NCBI GenBank assembly: GCA_011316305.1
Contig: SAUG01000030.1
Location: 124,001 to 188,000 of the forward strand
Direction of reading: 5' to 3'
From: Rusavskia elegans
Taxonomy: Eukaryota; Ascomycota; Lecanoromycetes; Teloschistales; Teloschistaceae
DNA length: 64,000 nt
In this document: positions 1 to 10,856 of the stretch, piece by piece
How positions within the stretch are numbered: the first letter of the stretch is position 1
Layout: every line of letters begins with the position of its first letter
Made by a program: the position numbers and the translations under genes
Notes under the pieces: generated by a model
Database searches by the model: none
What the model saw: only the letters and a program-made list of their open reading frames with translations
Told to the model about the DNA's origin: nothing

Positions 1-1
1 G

Positions 2-379
2 GCAGTCATCGGCGACTGGAACTATGGCGAAGGAAGCTCAAGAGAACACGCCGCGCTGGAACCAAGACATCTTGGCGGCCTTGCCATCATCACGCGCAGC
101 TTCGCTCGTATCCACGAAACGAACTTGAAGAAGCAAGGTATGCTTCCGTTGACTTTTGCGGACCCTGCAGACTACGACAAAATCAATCCTGACGACAGGG
201 TCGATATTATGTGCACCGAGCTTGCTGTGGGAGAGCCTGTGACGCTCAAGGTCCACCCCAAGGAAGGTCCATCTTGGGAGACCAAGCTCAACCACACGTT
301 TAATGAGCCGCAGCTCGAATGGTTCAAAGACGGCAGTGCGTTGAATACTATGGCGCGACACGCTGCATCCTCATCCTGA
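2..379 (+). CDS. Aconitate hydratase, C-terminal part (truncated by window start)
   Basis: The frame is open from base 2 and ends at TGA 377-379. The encoded C-terminal 125 residues have the aconitase domain 4 signature: [15 protein letters not shown] near the start, then the [16 protein letters not shown] segment and [10 protein letters not shown]. The protein ends in a hydrophilic Ala/Ser tail. Aconitase converts citrate to isocitrate with a 4Fe-4S cluster in the mitochondrial TCA cycle. The cluster cysteines and the transit peptide lie outside the window. The [14 protein letters not shown] form fits aconitase better than homoaconitase. The last exon shows no intron here. The paralogue (Aco1 or Aco2 type) cannot be decided from this fragment. 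Confidence 0.93.
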   Translation, partial: AVIGDWNYGEGSSREHAALEPRHLGGLAIITRSFARIHETNLKKQGMLPLTFADPADYDKINPDDRVDIMCTELAVGEPVTLKVHPKEGPSWETKLNHTFNEPQLEWFKDGSALNTMARHAASSS

Positions 380-857
380 TTAGAGAGAAGCGGAAATGGA
401 GGATAGGTGTTCTTCATTGGGTGGGCCTGGTCCGATGCAGGGCGACTGAGGAGGCTTCTGCCAGCAATGTCGCGATGAGACCACGGGTGGAAGGGCCAGT
501 CTTGTGTACAAAATGAGGAGATTGCAAGAGCATGAACTTGGGTGTCTGGGTTATCCTACGAGCGTCTCCTGTTTGTCTTCTGTATCTAAAATATGATCGT
601 CATGCAGATTTTGTTCCAATTTTGAAGAAGTGTTCGATTCAAAACATCCCCTATTCTTCCCCTCCCTCCGCGTCTGATTCATGAAGAATCGCGGCTGTAC
701 CGCGCGCCAAGCGCGGAAGGCGTCGAAAGAGCAAGATGTAAACAATGAGTCCTAAAGATCAAAAAACAAGCTGCCCAGAAGATGATGTTTTATCAATGAA
801 GCTTGCTACGCTCGAGATCTGCTCATCTTCAGATCTGCCAAATCATAATACCCAGCC
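380..857. other. Intergenic: aconitase 3' UTR and Mis14 promoter
   Basis: This 478-bp stretch holds the aconitase 3' flank and the upstream region of the Mis14 gene. Short frames occur on both strands but lack protein-like composition. I see no RNA gene or repeat. Confidence 0.6.
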
Positions 858-1514
858 ATGGACCCCCACCACCGTAAAATCGACCTCCAATCCCCCGCCG
901 ACCTTACCTACCTCCACACCAACATCAAACACTCCGCCCAGCAAAAACTCGACCTCGCCATCCCCGCCTCCGCCACACCCGCCAACGAGCCCCATGATTC
1001 CTTCCGGCCCCAAGTCCAGCAACTCATATCCGATTACATCACGCAGACCCTCACTCTCGCGTTACCCTCGCTCGCCATCAACGGCCTCGATGCCGAGACC
1101 TCCATGCTGGTAGACGACAAGAACACGAACGAGAGCGTCGAGGATGAGAGTAACTATGAGCCGTATGACCCAAGATTGGCGGAGAGGTTGAGGACGCTGT
1201 ATCGGCAGTTGGAGTGGGAGCATACGCGGGTTGCGGAGTTGAGGAGGGAGGCGCCGGGGGCGGCGGCGAGGGCTTATGTGGAACGGTTGGAGGGGGTTAG
1301 GGAACTGGAAAGGGGGAGGGAGAGAGAGATTGAGGTGGAGTTGGAGGGGGTCAGGGATGGAGGGTTGGGGAAGATTGGGTTTGAGAGGGGGGAGGAGGTG
1401 GAGAAGATGTGGGGGAGGGGGGTGGAGGGTTTGGTGGAGTTGGGGAGGGTTACGGAGGTGGTTGCTAGGATGGAAAGGGCGAAGAAGGCGGCGGAGATGG
1501 TGGAGGGGATATGA
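858..1514 (+). CDS. mis14: Kinetochore protein Mis14/Nsl1 family
   Basis: A single-exon gene of 218 aa starting at ATG 858 in a good context (ccagccATGG). The N-terminal half matches the Mis14/Nsl1 pattern: a RKIDLQSPADLTYLH start, the QQLISDYITQTL segment, and later YEPYDPRLAERLRTLY before a long charged coiled-coil region (about residues 105-215, rich in Glu/Arg). In the family this is a subunit of the MIND/Mis12 complex linking centromeric chromatin to the Ndc80 complex. The second half of the coding strand is extremely purine- and G-rich. It lies between aconitase (+) and Sec14 (-), 209 bp from the stop of Sec14. The identification rests on recognised family sequence and was not checked by search. 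Confidence 0.8.
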   Translation: MDPHHRKIDLQSPADLTYLHTNIKHSAQQKLDLAIPASATPANEPHDSFRPQVQQLISDYITQTLTLALPSLAINGLDAETSMLVDDKNTNESVEDESNYEPYDPRLAERLRTLYRQLEWEHTRVAELRREAPGAAARAYVERLEGVRELERGREREIEVELEGVRDGGLGKIGFERGEEVEKMWGRGVEGLVELGRVTEVVARMERAKKAAEMVEGI

Positions 1515-1723
1515 GGTTTTCGCGGTCACACGGTTAGGCTTTCACGTTTCAATGGTTGATAGGGCGTGGGGGTGGTGGTGGTTTTTGTCATTCCGGAGTA
1601 TGGATATACCGTTCACTTCAACAAGGAGCTTGGAGTCGGTGCAAACGGGTGAACGGATCCATACTCCACTGCCACATGTTATGATAATGGCTCTCTATGT
1701 CTTTTCCATTGTCATCCCTCCGG

Positions 1724-2907
1724 CTACTGTCCTATTGGAGCCTGTTGGCCTATCCCAGCATTGTGTGGTTCTGAGCTTGGTTGCGGTACTCTTTGCGGTT
1801 CATGGGTCGATATTGTGCTTGATGGTTCGTTGTCAATCGTCGTTGAGGCGCCAGCTTTCGAATCCGCCCATTTGGGAGGCTTGCTCCATTGGGGGTCCTG
1901 CCATGGTCCAGCATCGCTCAGCGCGCAGCCTCCTTCGCAGTCGCAAGTCCCTCCGAAAAGTTTCGGCAGATTCTCCTTTGGCACCTGCGCAAGCAGCTCA
2001 CTCTGATACCCAGTGCCGAGAACATGAATCTTTCCAACCGTGACGGGATCGAGGAACCCTTTGATAATGTTGAATACGCTGGAGAAACCCCAAGGGGCAT
2101 TGATCAGGTACATTTTCCCGAGTCGCTCAGGATAGTAGTCCTGAGAGATTGCCGAGGTTTGCTTGACGTAACCGTATACGGAGCTGATTTTGGACAAGCC
2201 AACTCCTTTGAGATCAAGGATCGAGCAGGACGTTTCGAGGAGGTGTTTAGACTTCCTTGAACATGCAGGTAGCCTGGGATCGGCGAGCTTCTCATATTCG
2301 ACAACCAGGTTCTGAAGCATTCGTTCGCCAGTCGTGATTTTGTACATGGCCGTCAGATCGATTCCACCCAGCTGTTCAATGTAAACTGGTCGACCATCCT
2401 GTATAGGCTTTAGACGTTGCTTCCGAGGGATATTGAATCGCTGTTACCTTGTCTGTCTTGTGATAGTACTGAGGATAGTACTCGAAAACTTTAGGCTTCT
2501 CCTTGTAGTCGAAGTTCCGCACGAGATTGTCGACGCCGAATTCCTCCCTCCATTTTTCGCAATTAATGAACCTAGGAAGGCGTCATTATATGAAAACACA
2601 TTCCAACAACGTCGGGTGACATACATCTCTTTGGCCAAGTTGACATTGAATTTTCTTGCCCGCAAGAAACGAAGCTAGAAGATCTCAATCATATACTCGG
2701 CACGATGCAGAGGCTCAGACTGACCATGGATAGAGTGTCTAGTCGTTCGGAGTAGCCAGCTTGCTCCAACTGAGTCCGTAACTGGTAGACCTGGGCATCT
2801 TGTTCTGGCGTTGTATGCCCTGGATGCCCACTCTTGACGGTGGGACTTGTTGTGGGATAGTCATAATCGTCGTACTTGGAATCCGTCTTCAATTGCGGTG
2901 CCGCCAT
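1724..2907 (-). CDS. sec14: Sec14 phosphatidylinositol/phosphatidylcholine transfer protein
   Basis: Four exons: 2907-2725, 2674-2625, 2571-2448 and 2398-1724. They sum to 1032 nt and 343 aa, with introns of 50, 53 and 49 nt. The order is classical for Sec14: an N-terminal extension with GHTTPEQDAQVYQLR, the CRAL-TRIO N module (LRFLRARKFNVNLAKEM, then CEKWREEFGVDN), and the lipid-binding core (DGRPVYIEQLGGIDL, YYPERLGKMYLINAPWGF, FLDPVTVGKIHVLG). The C-terminus carries LPKLFGGTCDCEGGC and a Ser/Pro-rich tail. The role is exchange of PtdIns and PtdCho at the Golgi to support secretion. The start was chosen at the ATG giving MAAPQL; an upstream in-frame ATG at 2919 would add four residues. A second CRAL-TRIO gene lies near 32-34 kb and belongs to another subfamily. 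Confidence 0.93.
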
Positions 2908-3257
2908 CGTAGCATGCAATCTTCAGCCAAAGACCGACAGTTGCTACAGTATGGACGAGGAATTCGAGCAGAGGTCGACTGTTTCCATTGGCAGTCGGTA
3001 GGGGGACAATATGAGTATGTATTCTAGCAGAGTACTGAGGGAATGTGGGGATGTGTGGTGTGGAGAGCTTGGCGGCTTTCACATTCACCCCTCGACCAAG
3101 TTATAGACCATGGATCGCCCAGGTCTGAAAGACGTCTTCAAGAGACTTCAGTCCCGGATATATGGCGGTTTGCAATTGTAATATTAGATTCTCGGAATCC
3201 ATCCCGTTATGCAACATTCCCAATGTGATCCAAGCGCCGCAACACCCTGCATAGATA
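2908..3257. other. Intergenic: SEC14 promoter and GAR1 3' flank
   Basis: This 350-bp stretch is upstream of SEC14 and downstream of GAR1, both on the minus strand. No convincing frame or structured element was seen. A few AG-rich stretches near 2960 could be 5' UTR. Confidence 0.5.
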
Positions 3258-4157
3258 CTATGACCCCCGTCCGCGAAAGCCTCCTGAAGGTCTCGTGAAG
3301 TTTGCATTACCACCACGACCACCGCCGCCGCGGGCGCCGAATCCACCCCTCCCACCTCCACGAGAGCCTCCTCTACCCCCTCGATCGCCTCCGAACCCTC
3401 CCCTTCCTCTAGGAGCTCCGCGACCAGCACCTCTACCACCGCCTCTACCTCCGCGCATTGGACCCCCTCTTGACGCTCCACCCGCACGTTTTGGTCTCGA
3501 GGCACCTAAATTAAATCAATATGCAATACTTCCCTCTGGCGATGAGGCATACCTGGCGGTGGCTTCGGTTTGGGAAGAAATCTGAAGCTGTTAGCATAAC
3601 TGCCAGATCGTACAATGGGTAACATACTTTTCTAACGGTAGCAGCTTATCACCGCCGATGTAGAATTTGTCGCCGGTCTTGAAGGATGTAGCCACGATGC
3701 CTTCCTGTGGTTTAATTGTGAAATAGACTTGGTTGATGGGTCCCAGTATTTCGTCGACTTTGCCAATGGCAGTCTAACGACGTGAGCTGTCCGAACTCCT
3801 GGACATCGCAGCGCAGTCGGACTCACCTTGTTCTCGAGATATATGGGCGCATTGAAGTACGGGATTTTCGGGTTGACAGATTCGCACAACATCTCTCCTT
3901 CGCAAGCGTGGACGAAAGAGCCCATCTCTGGAAAGTGTCAGCGTCCTTGAGCCTCGAGCCGACGGGATGAATCTCTCACCCAATACTGCTGCCGGAGGGC
4001 CGTAAGACTGCTGAAACCCACCGCGACCTGTTGGAATCCATGATCAGTGAATGTTTGCTTTGCCCGCAGGACTGGGTTGCATACCTCGTGGCGCACCTCC
4101 GCCTCGACCTCCACCGAAACTACCACCGCGCCCTCTTGGCGCACCTCGAAATGACAT
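3258..4157 (-). CDS. gar1: H/ACA snoRNP subunit Gar1
   Basis: Six exons: 4157-4085, 4027-3980, 3927-3827, 3773-3628, 3581-3553 and 3505-3258. They sum to 645 nt and 214 aa, with introns of 46-57 nt. Layout: a short N-terminal RGG arm ([12 protein letters not shown]), the Gar1 core ([60 protein letters not shown]), FLPKPKPPP, then a C-terminal arm of dense RGG/GGRGG repeats. Gar1 binds the pseudouridine synthase Cbf5 in H/ACA particles and helps release substrate rRNA in the nucleolus. It is divergent from the threonyl-tRNA synthetase gene, with only 203 bp between the start codons. The 29-nt fifth exon is small. Confidence 0.93.
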
Positions 4158-4360
4158 ACTGGGTTTGGTGATTCTGGTAAGAGAAGTTCGATGAATTGAA
4201 GCCACCAAGCTACTGTAGGGCTAGGCGAACAGATGCCCTAACGTATTCGTATCTACAATTGACCTCCTTCCTCTTTGGTTACGTGAATGTTGAATACCTT
4301 ATATTCAGTACGTGAAAGTATGAAAGTTTTTTAAGACTCGCACAAACCTCGTATCGAGCC
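4158..4360. promoter_or_regulatory. Bidirectional promoter GAR1 / threonyl-tRNA synthetase
   Basis: Two start codons face away from each other across 203 bp. The interval contains TAGGGC at 4216-4221 and its inverse GCCCTA at 4235-4240. The first, read on the minus strand as AGCCCTA, matches the ARCCCTA core bound by Tbf1 in yeasts. Factor identity is inferred from established motif knowledge only. Confidence 0.45.
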
Positions 4361-6933
4361 ATGCCTTTGGAGACTACTAACGATATGTCAGAATCACAAG
4401 CAAATGGAACTGAGCTTCCCATTCGATCCAAAGTAACAGATTCGGAAGGGTTTCAACCCGTAGGTCCAAAGGACTCCCAAAAGGTACAGACAAATAAATC
4501 ACAAAGAAAGAAGGCTTCATCTGCACCCGAGAATCCTCAAACGAGCGCACCAAAGTCGAAGGGTCTAGATACTAGCAACACTGGCATCTCGCAACTGCCC
4601 GACTTTGTCGCAGAGCGGAACGAGCTTTTCAGTGAATTGAAGCGCAAACACGATGCTGAGATTCTTACAAAAGATCACCCAGTGATTCAGGTGGTTCTTG
4701 ACCTTGGATTTGACAAGAATGGATCGCCCAGACCTGAGATGCCTGTGGCTGCGAAAGCTTGGGAATCCACTCCTGGATCTTTTCTCAAACATGTAGACAA
4801 AGAGATCTCCAGCGATGTTGTCGTGGCTAAGGTCGATGGGAAAGAGTTGTGGGACTTGGACAGACCGCTAGAGAGAGACTGTCGCGTCAGCTACATCCCC
4901 TTCACTTCCTCCGAAGGCCGCAACGTTTTCTGGCACTCTAGCGCTCACGTCTTGGGCGAGGCGGCGGAGTGCCATTACGGCTGTCTGCTCTCTCATGGCC
5001 CTCCCGTCGAGCAGGGCTTCTTCTACGATATGGCTATCGAGGGAGGGTGAGCTACCAAAACCAACCCATCTGGCTAAATCCATTGACAGCTTTCAGGCAA
5101 GTGGTCAAGGAGAGTGATTGGTCGCCATTGGAGAGCAAAGCATCTAAGTTCTTTAAGGAGAAGCAATCCTTCGACAGGTTACATGTTTCGATACCAGATC
5201 TCAAGCGAATGTTTGGATACAGCAAGTACAAGATGTACTACATAGAGAATCTGCTTCCTCCTGAAGGGAGTACGGTCTATAGGTGTGGATCCTTGGTTGA
5301 CCTATGTCTTGGTCCGCACATCCAAAATACCTCTAAAATAAAAGCATTCCAGATCATGAAGGTAGGGTTCGTATTGAACCTTGTTCCGGACGAGCTGATC
5401 GGACTAGAATTCCTCGTGCTACTTTCGTGGAGACAAAGACGACGATTCCTTGCAGCGCATCTATGGTGTAGCATTCCCAGACAAAAAGCAGATGACTGAG
5501 CATAAGAAGTTTCTCGAAGAAGCTGCAAAAAGAGATCACCGAAGGATCGGCATCGAACAAGAGCTATTTTTCTTCAACGACGTATCACCCGGCTCTACAT
5601 TCCTGCTCCCGCACGGCACTCGAATATTCAACGCACTCCAAAAATTGCTTCGTTCCGAGTATCAGAAACGTGGGTACTCGGAAGTACAGTCTCCTAACAT
5701 GTATGATTCAGACCTGTGGAAAAAGTCGGGGCATTGGCAACACTATTCCGAGGACATGTTTGTCCTCGATGTGGAGAAGAAGAAGTGGGCTTTGAAACCA
5801 ATGAACTGCCCCGGACACTGTGTCATGTTCGGCCACCGAGAAAGAAGCTACAGAGAGCTCCCTCTTCGTATGGCGGATTTCGGTGTGCTGCACCGGAATG
5901 AGGCCTCGGGAGCGCTGAATGGGATGACGAGAGTCCGAAAGTTCCAACAAGATGACACTCACATCTTCTGCACTCAAGACCAAGTAAGTCACGAACATGT
6001 CACGATCGTCATGATTGACTGAATATGCCGCTAGATCACGGAAGAGATTGAGGGTCTTTTCGACTTTCTCAAATGCATCTACGGACTCTTCGGTTTCCCC
6101 TTCCGGTTGAAGCTGTCGACCCGGCCCGACAAGTTCTTAGGTGACGTTGAGACATGGGATATTGCAGAGAGCAAGCTGAAAGACGCACTGAACTCTTTCA
6201 CAGCTTCCGGGGGCGGCCAATGGGAGCTGAACGAGGGCGACGGCGCATTTTATGGGCCGAAGATCGACATCACGATATCCGATGCTCTGCGGCGGGACTG
6301 GCAATGTGCCACGATACAGCTCGACTTCCAGCTTCCCCAGAATTTCGAACTCGAATACATGACGGCAGAGATTGCGGCAAAGCCCAAAGGGGCAGCTGCC
6401 GACGAAGGTCCGACGGATGGAAGTGCTGCCAGGCCCAAGGTACTTGGACCTGGGAGAGCGCGGCCTGTCATGGTGCATCGGGCCATTGTTGGAAGCTTCG
6501 AACGCTTCATGGCCATTCTCACGGAACATTTTGCCGGAAAGTGGCCGTTTTGGATCAGCCCACGTCAAATCTTAGTGATACCGGTGATGCCAGCGGTCAA
6601 TGATTACGTCGAGGAGGTTCAGATGCTGTTCAAAGCACAGAAGATGTACGTGGACATTGACTTGAGTGGAAACACGATGCCGAAGAAAATCCGGACAGGG
6701 CAGTTACAACAGTATAACTTTATATTCGGTAAGCATATATCTTTGATATGAAAGGCTATAATGCTAAAGTCAAGGTAGTGGTCGGCGCGCAGGAGAAGGA
6801 GTCGCGCGCAGTCAACATACGCAACCGGGACGATCAGGAGACACAAGCGAAAGGAGAGCTTGTGCCACTCGACGAGGCTATTGGGAAGCTGAAGGCGCTG
6901 AAAAAGGAGAGAAGGCTGATTAATGCTATATGA
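4361..6933 (+). CDS. ths1: Threonyl-tRNA synthetase, cytosolic
   Basis: Five exons: 4361-5046, 5097-5361, 5408-5983, 6035-6728 and 6779-6933. They give 2376 nt and 791 aa, with introns of 46-51 nt. A hydrophilic N-terminal extension is followed by the TGS domain, then the second additional/editing domain ([20 protein letters not shown] block, [12 protein letters not shown]). The class II catalytic core has NCPGHC with the zinc cysteine, motif 2 [13 protein letters not shown] and motif 3 [12 protein letters not shown]. The anticodon-binding domain ends near IRNRDDQ. It charges tRNA-Thr with threonine in the cytosol. No clear mitochondrial presequence is seen at this start; whether one transcript serves both compartments cannot be judged. 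It is co-oriented away from GAR1 through a shared promoter. Confidence 0.95.
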
Positions 6934-7578
6934 GGGATCGATGTCATGTGCATGAAGGTCTTTGTCATGATTGATGGTTATCGACGCATGGCGGAATGAT
7001 ACCTGTATACATTACCTTATGTAGCACGACTGCCTCACGCCTCGTCATAGCAAAAGTGCCACGTAAGTATGTCGGAGTGTCGTACCGCCAGGACATAGTA
7101 ATGTACGGATCATATGACCGGTGGTGATCGTCAATAAATGCCGAGACAGTGGAGCTGGAGATGACGTAGGCAGGCCCATTGAAGCGAAATGAATGAGGAC
7201 TCCTCTCCTCTTAGATCCTTCTTCAAACCCTCATCCCTAAAGTAAGGGAGTGCCATAATCAGTCATTGGATACCCTATTGACTTTATCTCTATCCAGCTA
7301 TTCATAACCAAATCCTAATCTGCGCCGCAGCAGAGGCGCATTGATCGAGACTTGCAGTGCAGCTTGCCCGCTTAAATAAGGTAGCTTATACTCCGTACTC
7401 ACTTGCGCCTCAGGCATCCAGTAATCACATCGGCCTCACCATTTGAGCACCAAAGCAGCTCTCCGTTCTTGAAACCTGACAGGGTGGGAGCTACCCAACA
7501 AACACCTGTTGTCTGAGCAGTCCTGTGCGGCAACCCGACTTGCAACAAAGGAACCCAGCCCCCCGTTATCCGTTCGCT
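6934..7578. other. Intergenic: ThrRS 3' flank and SLM1-like promoter/5' UTR
   Basis: This 645-bp stretch has only short frames. It contains a CT-rich segment around 7200-7310 and an AT-rich patch at about 7370-7400 ahead of the Slm1-like gene, consistent with promoter and leader. An in-frame GTG at 7525 was not used as a start because ATG 7579 fits eukaryotic initiation. Confidence 0.5.
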
Positions 7579-10548
7579 ATGGCGGAACAAACGACTGCCT
7601 TGGCCCATTCGAGGACCGAGGATTTTGCCCATGGTGCACCTAATGAGACTTCCATGCTTCCAAAGACAGATAAGTCCCAAGACCTCAATACAAGCCAGAG
7701 GGGCTCCACTCTGGTCGACAGCGGCTCCGGTGGGGGTATCCATCGATCCGATTCCACCATGTCTCAATCGCATACATTGACCCCTTCCCGTGGTGGGACC
7801 TTGAAGAAGAAACGCTCGCTGAGCAAGAAAGGAAGCGTCAAGCGATCCGGGAGCCGGAGAAATAGCTACGCAGGGAGCGTCAAAGGTCTGGGCTTTGCTG
7901 ACCAGCAGTACGATGGTGCCAACGAAGATGAGATGAATAGCGCTTTCTTCACTCCAGTACCAACTACAGGCACTCCGACCGAAATCTTGGCCGACCGCTT
8001 CCAAAGTTCGTCGCCCTGTCACGAAGTCTTGTTCACACTCCATACTAACGGCTTATAGCTTGGCGGAAGGTTCTCAAAGACCTTATAACCTACTTTCGAG
8101 ATGTTCAAAAATCTTACGAATCTCGCTCCAAGTCGTTCTCTACACTCTCTAATGTAATCAACAACACGACAACGCCGCCGGCTTTCTTAACCCAGGGAGG
8201 AATCGGAGACGCGATCCATGTACTTAGAGACTATCACAAGCAGGCCATTGCTGAAGCAAACAAGGCCAAAACAATCGAGGACGACGTTGTCGTACAGCTG
8301 ACAGGCCTTCGAAGCGACCTACAGCAGAAGATCAAGGAGATTAAAAGCCTTTCTGGCGACTTCAAAAACAACGTCGATCGGGAAACTGAAGGAACGAGGA
8401 GAGCCGTCCGAGACCTGCAGGAAGCGCTTGGGGCTGCTGAAGCGGATCCGAACGCTTCGCATGGCAAAGATGACCCCTATATCATCAGATTGGGGGTCGA
8501 CCGTCAGCTTGAACGCCAAATTGAAGAAGAAAATTATCTACATAGGGTGAGCGACTAATTACAAGCACTATACTGTATCTAATCTTGGTTGGCCAGGCTT
8601 TTCTAAACCTCGAGAGCTCCGGACGTGAGTTGGAGTCGATCGTAGTGGGCGAAATACAAAAAGCCCACAACGCCTTTGCTGGAATCCTGAAGAGAGAGGC
8701 AGACGAAGCGTATGATACTGTCGAAAAGCTCCGTGGTGGCCCTGTTGCCATGGCCAAGGATCGTGAGTGGGATGCATTTGTCGAGAACAATGAGCATTTC
8801 GTCGATCCTCGACTACCAGTACGTCGCGTACAGAACATTACCTACCCTGGCAAGGATCATCCCGCTGCAGCAGAAGTGAGATCAGGTATGCTGGAGCGCA
8901 AGAGCAAGTATCTCAAGAGTTACACGCCAGGATGGTATGTTGTACTTCCACTTGTTCTACCAACGGCTTCCAACTCATGTATAGGTACGTACTCACACCG
9001 ACCCACGTCCACGAATTCAAATCGGCAGACCGAATCACATCCCAAGTGCCCGTCATGTCCCTGAATTTGGCAGAACAAAAACTTGGCTCCCATTCAGGCA
9101 CGGATTCATCTTCACACAAGTTTATGCTCAAGGGACGTCAAACGGGCGGCATGCACCGAGGTCACGCTTGGGTGTTTAGAGCTGAATCCCACGACACAAT
9201 GCTGGCATGGTTTGAAGACCTCAAAAATCTTACCGAGAAAACTGGAGAGGAACGTAAAGCTTTCATTCGCCGGCATGCTCGCAGCCTTAGCGGCGGAAGC
9301 CATAAAGCTCCTTCTATCAGTAGTGAGGGCATGGAGGAGGACGAAGCCGATCAGGTACCATATTCAGTAACTTCCTCTCAGGTGGGCCAATCACAACCTC
9401 CAGAGGAGCTTCCGGAGCGCCCCAAACCAGGTGGGCGTTTTCCGAGTGCCCTCAACGTCAATCGAGACTCACAAGTAGCCCTTTCACCTTCTAGCCCCTC
9501 AAGTTCCGATGACAGAGATGCAGTAGCTGCCGCTGGCGGTCTCCCAGGTTCAGACGTCCCATTCGGCTCATCAGGTCAGAGGGTGGAGAGCGGCGGGGAT
9601 GAAATGCATGCGGGGGAATTAGGAGGATCTTCCGTAACAGGCGCTCATCCTGCTACTTATGTCCCATCTGATCCCAAACGACAAGCTCAGTACATAGCAG
9701 CGGGTCAAGATCCGGTCTCTCCTTTATCACCGGACGCCGAGCGTACCGATGTTTTGGCGCAGGAGCCTCAGTACGCTTCCAAGCCAAGAAAATTTCCACA
9801 GCAGATCGAGAGACATGATAGCAAGTATGGAGATTGGATGGGTCCAGCTGCGGGAGGAGCCTTGACTGGCGCTGCTGGTATGGAAGCCTACAAGCAACAT
9901 GAGCAACAGAAAGAACGCATGCAGGAAGATCCCCAGTCAGGGCTTCTACCTGTTGAATCCGGATCCGCTGGTGTCAGCTCGCATGGTCAAGCGCAACCGA
10001 ATGTGGCTCAACAGCCTTCCGGACCAACGGTTGCTCCTTCCCTGTTTCCTCCAAGAGAGCAGATATCTTCTGCCAACCATGACAACGCTACAGCCGCTCC
10101 TGCTTCTCTTCCTCCAAGCGAGCACCAGCATGAGAATCACCAGAAGGAGGCTATCTTACCGGTAGCTGGCCCAGAGCACTCGACTGAGGCCGTCCAGGCC
10201 CAAGGTGTTTCCTCTGATGGCCCGGGTGCCGTATCCTATGGTGACCCAATCGTCCAACAATCACAACCTGAGCAGCCACAGAACATTTTCGTGCCCATTT
10301 CACAGCAAAGAGAATACAACGGCCTCCCTGTGCAAGACGGCCCCAGCCCCACCTCAATGTTCTCGTCCACCAACTCTGCGTTGACCGATCCAGCTGGTCC
10401 AGTGAAAGCTCTGGCGAATGATCCCAACTTCACGATACCGAGGAGACCGACCCTCGAAAGTCATGCTAGTGTAGCCACCATCAGCGAGCTGCACGTGCCA
10501 GGAGAGTTTCCACGGACGCCGGCGGCCAGTGGTACCCCTTCTGTGTAA
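7579..10548 (+). CDS. slm1: Slm1-like F-BAR and PH domain protein (TORC2/eisosome effector)
   Basis: Four exons: 7579-8005, 8059-8546, 8597-8934 and 8985-10548. They sum to 2817 nt and 938 aa, with introns of 50-53 nt. A basic Ser-rich N-terminus (SLSKKGSVKRSGSRRNSY) precedes an F-BAR-like helical region from about residue 142 (TWRKVLKDLITYF) to about 390. A PH domain (about 395-520) contains LERKSKYLKSYTPGWYVLT and ends with HAWVFRAESHDTMLAWFEDLKNL. The remaining 400 residues are low-complexity Pro/Gln/Ser-rich sequence, probably disordered. In yeast, Slm1/2 bind PI(4,5)P2, sit at eisosomes and recruit TORC2 to Ypk1. The long tail is greater than in yeast Slm1 and resembles filamentous-fungal orthologues. 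The assignment comes from domain order. Confidence 0.82.
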
Positions 10549-10856
10549 TGTTGAGCGGCGTTCGTGTCTGGTCACATTGTATTTTAGTACGTTGGACTTT
10601 GCTATATATGAATGAGATGACATCAAGCCGTCCACAACCCAGTGAATTTTCTGCTACTTCGTGGAAGGCAACGTATCGTTGAGCTAATATTGTGGAGTAA
10701 TTACCATATGTTGAACCAGAGCTGATTGGCTTTCAAAATAATTGCATCTTCATCGACCAAGTTTTTCTCGTCTGACATGCCCACATTCAATGTTTGACAT
10801 GATAACTGATGATACCATCAGCAGGTGCAAGAAGTTTGCAGCCACCGGTGATACCT
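10549..10856. other. Convergent intergenic region
   Basis: This 308-bp interval separates the 3' ends of the Slm1-like gene (+) and a minus-strand unknown gene. It is AT-richer than its flanks and holds nothing beyond likely 3' UTRs. Confidence 0.5.

Noticed and set aside
1276..2043. A 255-codon plus-strand frame rich in Trp/Arg/Gly
   Set aside because: It is the second frame of the purine-rich Mis14 coding sequence running on into the antisense of SEC14.
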